Of a stretch of 64,000 nt of DNA, positions 57,280-64,000 are shown piece by piece. Numbering within the stretch: the first letter of the stretch is position 1; every line of letters starts with the position of its first letter. Below the pieces are notes generated by a model. That model saw only the letters and a list, made by a program, of their open reading frames with translations. It made no database searches and was not told the DNA's origin. The DNA comes from Paenibacillus pasadenensis. Lineage in GTDB: Bacteria; Bacillota; Bacilli; Paenibacillales; Paenibacillaceae. Made by a program: the position numbers and the translations under genes. The stretch covers positions 1-64,000 of the forward strand of contig NZ_JAMBOT010000015.1 of assembly GCF_023715725.1 (NCBI RefSeq), given 5' to 3'.

Positions 57280-58230
57280 ATGGGCATAGCCAAGAAAAAC
57301 TTGCCGACAATCGGCATTGATATCGGCGGAACCGGCATCAAGGGAATTGCGCTGGATACGGACGGAGTCATTTATGCCAAATTATCCGTTCCGACCGAAG
57401 CGTCGCGGGGGCGGGAAGCGGTGCTGCTCTCCGTGGAAGAGCTTGTCGGAGAGCTGCTGGAGCGCTGCCCTACCGCATGCGCGCTCGGCATAGCCAGCGC
57501 AGGCCGAATAAACGCCTTAAGCGGCGAGGTTGTGTACGCAACGGATAATTTGCCCGGCTGGACCGGGCTGCGCCTTGCGGAATGGGCCGGCTTGCGCTTT
57601 GGCCTGCCGGTCGCCGTTGACAATGACGCCAACGCCGCATTGTTCGGTGAATGGCGGCTTGGAGCCGCGCAAGGATTGTCCAGCGCCGTCATGTTGACGC
57701 TCGGCACCGGCGTCGGCGGCGCAAACATGGAGAGCGGCCGCTTGCTGCACGGCGCAGGCTGGAGCGGCGGCGAATGGGGCCATGCCGTGCTGGTGCCGGG
57801 CGGGCTGCCATGCAATTGCGGCCGCAGAGGCTGCGCCGAGCAGTATTTGTCCGGCGCAGCCCTAATGCGTTCGGCCGAGGCGGCGTTTGAGCGCGCGAGC
57901 TTGTCCCCGGCGGAGCTGCTGCAAGCGTTCAGCACCGGCGAGGCGCGGGCGGCGGAGACGCTGCGGGAGTACACCTCTCTGCTGGCGGTGTTCGCCGCCA
58001 ACCTCAAGGCCGGGTTCGACCCGGAAGCGATCCTGCTTGGTGGCGGGGCGGCAGCATCGCTGGAAATATGGCGGCCGCTGCTTGAGCAGGCGCTTGCGGC
58101 GGAAGGCGCAGCAGGGCTGCGCGTGCTGCAGGCGCAGCTTGGCAACCAAGCCGGCTGCATTGGCGCTGCGTTCATGGCGGCTGACTTGGCGCAAGCAATT
58201 ACGGGCAACAAGGAGGAGGAATCGGCATGA
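57280..58230 (+). CDS. ROK-family sugar kinase (N-acetylmannosamine kinase or glucokinase type)
   Basis: 316 residues. ATP-binding motif GIDIGGTGIKGIALD at the start, substrate Asp in VDNDANAALFGEW, His in GGEWGHAVL, and the zinc motif CNCGRRGCAEQYLSG (three Cys). Together with NanE, a ManNAc kinase (NanK) role is likely, producing ManNAc-6-phosphate, but ROK kinases are hard to assign by sequence and glucokinase is possible. ATG 57280 follows GGGCGGCGGGG; TTG 57265 overlaps the regulator's end. It overlaps the next gene by 4 bases. Confidence 0.88.
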   Translation: MGIAKKNLPTIGIDIGGTGIKGIALDTDGVIYAKLSVPTEASRGREAVLLSVEELVGELLERCPTACALGIASAGRINALSGEVVYATDNLPGWTGLRLAEWAGLRFGLPVAVDNDANAALFGEWRLGAAQGLSSAVMLTLGTGVGGANMESGRLLHGAGWSGGEWGHAVLVPGGLPCNCGRRGCAEQYLSGAALMRSAEAAFERASLSPAELLQAFSTGEARAAETLREYTSLLAVFAANLKAGFDPEAILLGGGAAASLEIWRPLLEQALAAEGAAGLRVLQAQLGNQAGCIGAAFMAADLAQAITGNKEEESA

Positions 58231-59846
58231 CGGAAATGAAAAAGAAACCGGCCGCCGAGCTGACCGCCGATGTGCTTGTCATTGGCGGAGGCTTAGGCGG
58301 AACTGCCGCTGCGCTCGCCGCAGCGCGGGAAGGCTTAAATGTAATTATGACGGAGGAAACCGACTGGATTGGCGGACAGCTCACCTCACAGGCCGTGCCG
58401 CCGGATGAGCATCGCTGGATTGAAACGAGCGGCTGCACCGCAACGTTTCGTGAGCTGCGCAACCGGATTCGCGCTTACTACCGGAACAATTACCCGCTGA
58501 CGCCGCAAGCGAGAGACAATCCGCTGCTCAATCCCGGCAACGGCTGGGTCAGCCGGCTTGCCCATGAACCGAAAGTGGCGCTTGCCGTGCTGGAAGAGAT
58601 GCTTTCTTCCTATACAAACAGCGGGCGTCTGCGCCTGCTGCTGGACACGGTTCCTGTCCGGGCCGAGACGGAAGACGATAAGGTGTGCTCGGTAACGGTG
58701 CGCAGCAAGGACGGTTCATTCCTGCGGCTTCGCGCGCCGTACGTGCTTGATGCGACGGAAACCGGCGATTTGCTGCCGATGACCGGCACGGAGTACCGGA
58801 TCGGCGCCGAGTCCCGCGCAGAGACGGGCGAGCCGCATGCGCCGGAAGAGGCAATTGCCGAGGATGTGCAAGCCTTTACGCATGTGGCGGCAATGGAATA
58901 TTTGCCGGAGGAGAATTTTACGCCTGCGCGGCCGCCGGAAATGTATGAATTTTGGAGCCGGCTCGTGCCGCCGTTTTCGCCGCATCCGCTGCTCAGCTGG
59001 TTTTCCACCGACGCGAACAATCCCGGGAAGCTGAAGGAGTTCACCCTGCTCCCCAATAAACAGGGAGTAACCTCCTTATGGGATTACCGGCGTATTCTCG
59101 ATCCCCGGCATCTGTCGAAGCCGTTATACCCGGGAGACCTGTCACTGCTAAACTGGCCGCAAAACGACTATTATCTCGGCACAATTATGGACGTGTCCGA
59201 CGATGTGCGCCGCGACCGTCTGTACGCCGCGCGCCAGCTGTCGCTGTCGGTTGTATACTGGCTGCAAACAGAAGCTCCAAGACTGGACGGTGGCAAAGGC
59301 TACCCCGGCTTGCGGCTGCGCGGAGATGTGCTGGGGACGAAGGACGGACTGGCCAAGTCCGCCTATATTCGTGAATCGAGACGCATCCGCGCGCTGCAAA
59401 CGGTGACGGAGGCCGACGTGAGCAAGGAGATGCGCGGCGATGCCGGCATCCGGCGTTACGAGGACAGCGTTGGCGTGGGCAGTTACCATCTGGATTTGCA
59501 TCATACGACGATTACGAACCGGAGCTTTTATATTCCCAGTTATCCCTATGAAATTCCGCTCGGCGCGCTAATCCCGGAGCGGATGAACAATCTGCTTCCC
59601 GCCTGCAAAAATATCGGGACGACGCAAATATCCAATGGCTGCTACCGGCTGCATCCGACGGAGTGGAACATCGGTGAAGCCGCAGGACTGCTTGCCGCTT
59701 ATTGCATCCGCTCCGGCATGCTGCCGCGCGACGTTCACGGCGACGCCGCACTGCGTACCGGATACATGGAGCTGCTGGAGTCGCGCGGCGTAGAGCGCCA
59801 CTGGTCGGATGAAATATCGAAGGAGGTGATCGGAGCGCCGAAGTGA
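58227..59846 (+). CDS. FAD-dependent oxidoreductase (FAD_oxidored type)
   Basis: 539 residues. The dinucleotide-binding site is VLVIGGGLGGTAAALAAAREG (residues about 15-35), then EETDWIGGQLTSQ, a conserved SGCTATF, and the end LLPACKNIGTTQISNGCYRLHPTEWNIGEAAGLLAAYCI, typical of PF12831-type proteins found in saccharide gene clusters. The electron donor and substrate are unknown; an oxidation of a sugar hydroxyl is one idea. No signal peptide is present. It overlaps the ROK kinase gene by 4 bases (ATGA), so it belongs to the same pathway. Confidence 0.85.
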   Translation: MTEMKKKPAAELTADVLVIGGGLGGTAAALAAAREGLNVIMTEETDWIGGQLTSQAVPPDEHRWIETSGCTATFRELRNRIRAYYRNNYPLTPQARDNPLLNPGNGWVSRLAHEPKVALAVLEEMLSSYTNSGRLRLLLDTVPVRAETEDDKVCSVTVRSKDGSFLRLRAPYVLDATETGDLLPMTGTEYRIGAESRAETGEPHAPEEAIAEDVQAFTHVAAMEYLPEENFTPARPPEMYEFWSRLVPPFSPHPLLSWFSTDANNPGKLKEFTLLPNKQGVTSLWDYRRILDPRHLSKPLYPGDLSLLNWPQNDYYLGTIMDVSDDVRRDRLYAARQLSLSVVYWLQTEAPRLDGGKGYPGLRLRGDVLGTKDGLAKSAYIRESRRIRALQTVTEADVSKEMRGDAGIRRYEDSVGVGSYHLDLHHTTITNRSFYIPSYPYEIPLGALIPERMNNLLPACKNIGTTQISNGCYRLHPTEWNIGEAAGLLAAYCIRSGMLPRDVHGDAALRTGYMELLESRGVERHWSDEISKEVIGAPK

Positions 59847-59941
59847 CGGGAAAGCGACGTTGAGCGCGCATGCTCGGATAGGGCGTACACGCTTAGGCAG
59901 CAGCTTGGCCAGCATTCAATTCGGATGAGGAGGAATGATGG

Positions 59942-61129
59942 ATGGGTGAAAGAGTGAAGAGGCTTCTTTCGGCTGCGCTTGCAGCCGTGCTTTTGTCGGG
60001 CGGTACGGCCGCAGCGTCGGAATTGCCGGTGACGGTTCTGGAAGCGGGCGGAAGCCCGGCGAATCCGGCTGCTTCTGCGGGTCCGGTGCTGCAGCCGGAT
60101 GCGGGCTCAGGCTTGCAGACGGCAGCAATGTCGAATCCGAACCGGATCGTGCCGATTGAAACGCTGAAGCCGGCTGCCCCGATGAGCAAGCCGGTGCTGT
60201 CACCGTCGGGAGGCACGCTCATTTTGAGCAACTCCCCGGAGTCGCCGACATCAGCGGGAGGCTTTTACCGGGACACGGTCAGCGGCTCATTTCGCATCTT
60301 TTCCCACCAGGCCAATATGACCGGATCGCTGCTGAACGTGGCGGCCGCCGTAACCAATACGAGCGGCTACAAGGTCAAGCTGTATGAAGAAGGGACCGGG
60401 GCGGGCATTGATTACTACCCGGATCAAGCCGGGCAGAACGCACTCGACGCCTTTTTGAAATCACGCGGTTATAAAAGGCCGATTGCCGTGCTGGAGCCGG
60501 GCGAAACGTATTGGAAAACCTACGCGGTTCCGTCATCCGATACGCTTACCAGCTATTTGCAGCTGCGGGCTGAATCTGCGGCAGGCGGCAATGCGCCGGT
60601 GACGGTCACGACGCTTGGCTACGCCGGCCAGCGGCCAGCCAATCCGCTGGCGGAGCCGATGCTGCCGCCCGACAAACATGTGCGCGGCACCTTTCCTCAT
60701 TATGACCGCACCGGAACGCTGGTGTACAACACCTCTGCAGGCAACTCGCTTATCCGCGTCTCTTCCGCTCCTTCCGGCCAATGGGCGGACTTTATGCCCG
60801 GTGAATACGAGAACGGCCGGGACGCCATCTCAGGCGCAACGGTCGTCAACAGCGGCAACTACGGGGTCATTTACGACCTTTCCGTACAGATCAACAATGA
60901 AAGCGACAAAAGACGCACCATCGGCGTGTACCTCAACGCTGCAGGCGGCTCGGGGCATTACACGATCGGCTGGGGCGGCAAGCTGCTAAATTCCGGTTAT
61001 CTGGACTTTACGAAGGCTTGGCAGTTCGCCGAGCTTAAGGTAAGCCGCAAGGGAAAAACAATCCCGTCCAGGCTTAGCCTGACCGGCGGTTCGTCCGGAC
61101 CGCAGGCGCTGTATTTCACGAATCAATAG
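59942..61129 (+). CDS. Secreted protein of unknown function
   Basis: 395 residues. Signal peptide (LLSAALAAVLLSGGTAAASE), a Pro/Ala/Gly-rich linker to about residue 85, then beta-rich domains (GGTLILSNSPESPTSAGGFY, SGSFRIFSHQANMTGSLL, YDLSVQINNESDKRRTIGVYL, AWQFAELKVSRKG). Repeated phrases such as GNYGVIYDLSVQI and LPPDKHVRGTFPHYDRTG occur in other Paenibacillus exported proteins, but I recognise no family. ATG 59942 lies 8 bases after GAGGAGG. It is the last gene after the FAD enzyme and could bind or process the sugar at the surface. Confidence 0.75.
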   Translation: MGERVKRLLSAALAAVLLSGGTAAASELPVTVLEAGGSPANPAASAGPVLQPDAGSGLQTAAMSNPNRIVPIETLKPAAPMSKPVLSPSGGTLILSNSPESPTSAGGFYRDTVSGSFRIFSHQANMTGSLLNVAAAVTNTSGYKVKLYEEGTGAGIDYYPDQAGQNALDAFLKSRGYKRPIAVLEPGETYWKTYAVPSSDTLTSYLQLRAESAAGGNAPVTVTTLGYAGQRPANPLAEPMLPPDKHVRGTFPHYDRTGTLVYNTSAGNSLIRVSSAPSGQWADFMPGEYENGRDAISGATVVNSGNYGVIYDLSVQINNESDKRRTIGVYLNAAGGSGHYTIGWGGKLLNSGYLDFTKAWQFAELKVSRKGKTIPSRLSLTGGSSGPQALYFTNQ

Positions 61130-61151
61130 AGTACGGGTTGGAAATCAGAAG

Positions 61152-61202
61152 CAGCCATAACGGAGCAGGATGGATAATTCTGCGCTCCGGTATGGCTGTT
61201 TG
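61152..61202 (+). terminator. Hairpin after the secreted protein gene, likely terminator
   Basis: CAGCCATAACGGAGC and GCTCCGGTATGGCTG pair with one mismatch around a 19-base loop. The T run is weak (GTTTG). Confidence 0.55.
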
Positions 61203-61326
61203 TGCTGTGCTGTATCGTCTCCATGCTAGTGAAAAAATGAAGCTACAATGAGATTTCAGGAGATATAACCACATGTCAGCGCTTTCTTTGAAGGTTGCAA
61301 TGATGTTCTCTCTCCCCGCCAAGCCT

Positions 61327-61332
61327 TATAAT
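61327..61332 (+). promoter_or_regulatory. Probable -10 element of the SulP gene
   Basis: TATAAT lies 64 bases before the chosen TTG start. No good -35 element is seen at the right distance. It supports starting the protein at 61396 rather than upstream of the promoter. Confidence 0.35.
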
Positions 61333-61395
61333 GCTATCCATACGAGGTGCAACGGATTGTTTTTCAGAGTTGGACTGAACGGGAGGGTTATCTTT

Positions 61396-62853
61396 TTGAA
61401 TTTCATATCCAATTGGAAGCAGGAGTGGCTGCCGAATCCAAAAGCAAATCTGCTTTCCGGCATTACGGTCGCGCTTGCGCTTATTCCAGAAACGCTCGCT
61501 TTTTCTATTATTGCCGGAGTCAGCCCGATGGTTGGACTGATTACCTCTTGCATGATTGCGATCATTATTTCGATTGCCGGAGGGCGTCCGGCGATGATTT
61601 CGGCCGCAACCGGCGCGCTGGCGCTGCTGATGGTTGGACTCGTGCGCGATCACGGCGTGGAATATCTGTTTGCCGCAACCATTTTGACAGGGGTCATACA
61701 GCTTGTGATCGGTTATTTGAAGCTGGGCAATTTAATCCGCTTTGTGCCGCACTCCGTCATGAACGGTTTCGTAAATGCGCTCGCCATTATGATTTTTATG
61801 GCTCAGCTGGTTCATTTTCAGGGCCAAGGCTGGACGATGTACGCGCTGGTGGGGCTGTCGCTGCTCATCGTGTTTGGTCTTCCCCGGCTGACTAAAAAGT
61901 TTCCGTCGGCGCTGGCGGCCATTATCGTTGTTTCCGCCGCTGTGCTGCTGTTCAAGCTGGATGTAAAAACTGTAGGCGACGTCGCCAACTTTAGCGGAAC
62001 GCTGCCGGTATTCCATTTGCCGGACTTTGTGCCGAACCTGGACAATTTGATGATTATTTTGCCATACTCGCTTTCGATGGCGCTGGTAGGCTTGCTGGAG
62101 TCGCTGCTGACGGCCAATATTCTCGATGAAATTACCGATACGCCAAGCAGCAAAAACCGCGAGGTTAAAGGCCAGGGGCTTGCCAATCTGGCAACGGGAT
62201 TTTTCGGCGGCATGGCTGGCTGCGCGATGATTGGCCAGTCGGTAATCAATGTCCGCTCCGGCGGTCGCACACGGCTGTCTACGCTTACTGCGGGAGTGGT
62301 GCTCCTGCTGCTCATATTGTTCCTAAGCCCTGCCGTCAAAGAGATTCCGATGGCCGCTCTAGTCGGCGTTATGTTCATGGTTGCCATCGGCTCTTTCAAT
62401 TGGCGGTCGATCGGGGAGATGCGGCGCGCTCCAATCGGAGATTCGCTCGTTATGGTCGTGACGGTTGCCGTCGTGCTTTATACGCATAATCTCGGTCTTG
62501 GCGTTATCGTCGGGGTTCTGCTCAGCGCGGTGGTGTTCGCCCGGCGTATCTCGCGGCTTAAGGTTGAGTCCCGGTTCCATGAGGATGGCAGCATCGCTTA
62601 TAACGTGACCGGACAGCTGTTTTTTGCAACGGCTGCCGATTTTAGCGAGGCTTTTGATCCTGCGCGCGATCCGGACCGGATTACGGTCGATTTTACCCGC
62701 TCCCACGTATGGGACCATTCCGGCGTCAACGCCATTGCGCGTATGCGCGGCAAATATGCGGTGGCTGGCAAGTCGGTGACGATTACCGGACTGAACCGCG
62801 AGAGCGGCGAGCTTGTGGAGAAGCTGGGGCTGGAATCGTACGGTACGCTGTAG
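61396..62853 (+). CDS. SulP-family anion transporter with STAS domain
   Basis: 485 residues. About 10-12 membrane helices cover residues 15-395, starting with PNPKANLLSGITVALALIPETLAFSIIAGVSP, the SulP signature. NATGFFGGMAGCAMIGQSVINVRSGGRTRLS-like sequence in the second half (LATGFFGGMAGCAMIGQS) fits the family. A C-terminal STAS domain (about 400-485: RITVDFTRSHVWDHSGVNAIARM) follows. It probably carries sulfate or bicarbonate; the ion cannot be told. TTG 61396 follows GGGAGGG by 8 bases; the long frame from 61273 lies in the promoter region. Confidence 0.9.
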   Translation: MNFISNWKQEWLPNPKANLLSGITVALALIPETLAFSIIAGVSPMVGLITSCMIAIIISIAGGRPAMISAATGALALLMVGLVRDHGVEYLFAATILTGVIQLVIGYLKLGNLIRFVPHSVMNGFVNALAIMIFMAQLVHFQGQGWTMYALVGLSLLIVFGLPRLTKKFPSALAAIIVVSAAVLLFKLDVKTVGDVANFSGTLPVFHLPDFVPNLDNLMIILPYSLSMALVGLLESLLTANILDEITDTPSSKNREVKGQGLANLATGFFGGMAGCAMIGQSVINVRSGGRTRLSTLTAGVVLLLLILFLSPAVKEIPMAALVGVMFMVAIGSFNWRSIGEMRRAPIGDSLVMVVTVAVVLYTHNLGLGVIVGVLLSAVVFARRISRLKVESRFHEDGSIAYNVTGQLFFATAADFSEAFDPARDPDRITVDFTRSHVWDHSGVNAIARMRGKYAVAGKSVTITGLNRESGELVEKLGLESYGTL

Positions 62854-62866
62854 GTTCATCTCTATT

Positions 62867-62913
62867 AAAAAGGCTGTTCCGACGTCATTTATGTGACCCG
62901 GACAGCCTTTTTT
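62867..62913. terminator. Rho-independent terminator
   Basis: AAAAAGGCTGTTCC and GGACAGCCTTTTTT pair with one mismatch around a 19-base loop. Confidence 0.8.
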
Positions 62914-62925
62914 GGCTTTATCATT

Positions 62926-62998
62926 AACCGTTCCAAACAGCGTTGAAACGGTTTGGAATATTTATTTTATTTTTTCGGAATTAGTCATCCAAACCGTT
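62926..62998. promoter_or_regulatory. Nested inverted repeats before the last gene
   Basis: TTCCAAAC and GTTTGGAA (62931-62958) and AACCGTT and AACGGTT (62926-62953) are perfect arms nested in each other; CCAAACCGTT recurs at 62989-62998. A weakly cre-like AAAGCGTTTCC follows at 63003. These look like operator half-sites for an unknown regulator. Confidence 0.4.
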
Positions 62999-63070
62999 CA
63001 TCAAAGCGTTTCCCTAGCTGAAGCAGGTTCAAGAACAATTGCCATAATCCAAACTTGAGGAGTGAACGTG

Positions 63071-64000
63071 ATGAACATGAAAAAGATGATTATACCCGTA
63101 CTGACTCTAGCTCTTGCGGTGCCAGCAGGCGCTGCCGCTGCAGCTCCCGCCCAAGCGGCAGCTCAGCCGTCGGCCGTTACGCCGGCCGCCGATCTGAGAG
63201 CAAGCCTCGACCAGCTGCTTTCCGAGCATTTTGCGCTGGCTGTCGCCGCTATGACCAAAGCCTACGACGGCTCCAAGGATGCAGCAGCCGCGCTTAAAGC
63301 GCTGGACCAGAACGCGCTGGATATGCTTCCGGCCATTGAATCGCTGTACGGTAAAGCCGGCGCCGACGAGTTCGGCCGCATTTTCCGGGGGCATAACCAA
63401 GCAACGGATGAACTGGCTAAAGCAGTGAAAATGAACAATGCGGATGCCAAAAAAGCGGCGGAAGCGAAGGTGCAGAGCTTCGTGGATGAATTCTCCAGCT
63501 TCCTGGCCGCAGCAACGGGCAACAAGCTTCCGAAGGAAGCTGCCATGCAAGCGATTAAGCTGCATGAAAGCCAGGTGCAGACTGTGTTTGACGAGTATGC
63601 TGCAGGCGATTACGCCGATGCCTACAAGGCCTACCGCGAAGGCTACAAAACGATGTTTACAATCAGCAAAGCGCTGTCGGGCGCCATCGTCGCTCAGATG
63701 CCGGAGAAGTTCGCCGGTTCGAAGCCGGACACCAAAGCAGCCGATCTGCGCTCCGCTCTGAACCAGCTCGTCTCGGAGCATGTGGCGCTGTCGGTGCTGC
63801 AAATGCAGAAGCAATGGGACGGTGCCAAGGATTCGCAAGCTCTCGTAGCCGCTGAAGCGATGAATACGGCCGATTGGAAAGCGGCGATTGGCTCCCTGTA
63901 CGGCAGCGCCGGAGCGGACGGCTTTGAGAAGCTTTGGACGGGCGACCACATTAACGCGCAGGCCGATTATGTGACCGCCGTCAAAAATAACGATGCAGCC
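63071..64000 (+). CDS. Secreted protein with duplicated helical domain (runs off the window)
   Basis: 310 codons are visible and no stop occurs before the edge. A signal peptide (MIIPVLTLALAVPAGAAAAAP) is followed by two copies of a helical domain of about 165 residues: DLRASLDQLLSEHFALAVAAM with SLYGKAGADEFGRIFRGHN, and DLRSALNQLVSEHVALSVLQM with SLYGSAGADGFEKLWTGDH. In Paenibacillus this kind of domain often precedes a copper-amine-oxidase-type stalk domain, which would lie beyond the window. ATG 63071 lies 8 bases after GAGGAG. Function unknown; probably a surface protein. Confidence 0.8.
   Translation, partial: MNMKKMIIPVLTLALAVPAGAAAAAPAQAAAQPSAVTPAADLRASLDQLLSEHFALAVAAMTKAYDGSKDAAAALKALDQNALDMLPAIESLYGKAGADEFGRIFRGHNQATDELAKAVKMNNADAKKAAEAKVQSFVDEFSSFLAAATGNKLPKEAAMQAIKLHESQVQTVFDEYAAGDYADAYKAYREGYKTMFTISKALSGAIVAQMPEKFAGSKPDTKAADLRSALNQLVSEHVALSVLQMQKQWDGAKDSQALVAAEAMNTADWKAAIGSLYGSAGADGFEKLWTGDHINAQADYVTAVKNNDAA

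Overview
The window looks like chromosome from a Paenibacillus-type Bacillota (Paenibacillus, Cohnella or a close relative). Reasons: strong AGGAGG-type ribosome binding sites, GC-rich codon use mixed with AT-rich intergenic regions, a proline T-box leader, membrane-anchored AraC (YesN-type) regulators beside CUT1 sugar transporters, SLH and copper-amine-oxidase-type stalk domains, and many rho-independent terminators. No rRNA, tRNA, CRISPR array or prophage was seen. The species is inferred from gene content, not shown directly.

Layout. 1-0.5 kb: the end of an IS3-type insertion sequence next to an array of a 52-bp palindrome-bearing repeat. 0.5-2.8 kb: VOC protein, DinB protein and an NlpC/P60 lipoprotein. 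2.9-6.1 kb: a quinone/catechol-stress locus of MhqR type (MarR repressor, two glyoxalase-fold dioxygenases and an MhqD-type hydrolase) with two matching palindromic operators. 6.2-9.8 kb: remnant of a type I toxin-antitoxin locus, GNAT, prolyl-tRNA synthetase with its T-box, and a TetR gene divergent from an ABC-2-like membrane protein across a perfect operator. 11.4-16.4 kb: two tandem paralogous secreted beta-helix proteins, the second behind a translationally coupled 18-codon leader. 16.6-20.7 kb: gamma-glutamyltransferase-like enzyme, a second array of the same 52-bp repeat, a small protein, and an ArsR/Old-Yellow-Enzyme pair.

21.0-32.0 kb: a complete Tad/Flp (type IVc) pilus locus: prepilin peptidase, CpaB, CpaE, CpaF, TadB, TadC, Flp pilin, TadE, a TadG-like protein, and three accessory proteins. 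One of these is a 600-residue secreted protein with a Gly/Asp/Ser/Thr-rich linker and a glycine-rich membrane region. 32-38.5 kb: stalk-domain protein, GNAT, luciferase-like oxidoreductase, a GrpB fragment overlapping an aminoglycoside 6-adenylyltransferase, Dabb protein and a GH13 alpha-glucosidase. 38.5-39.7 kb: a small AT-rich island with an orphan SMI1/KNR4 protein. 39.9-47.6 kb: a membrane AraC regulator, two permeases, a binding lipoprotein and a GH29 alpha-L-fucosidase, which together form a glycan-uptake unit. 47.7-49.7 kb: a second AT-rich island of small membrane-anchored unknowns.

50.2-61.1 kb: a long, tightly packed operon behind a CcpA-like site: CUT1 transporter, DUF4127 protein, NanE epimerase, RpiR/MurR regulator, ROK kinase, FAD-dependent oxidoreductase and a secreted protein. 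It suggests amino-sugar catabolism by a route that cannot be read fully from the sequence. 61.4-64 kb: a SulP transporter and the start of a secreted repeat protein that runs off the window.

The best candidates for undescribed biology are the accessory module of the Tad locus, the DUF4127/FAD-oxidoreductase/NanE operon, the 52-bp repeat family, and the leader-coupled beta-helix pair.
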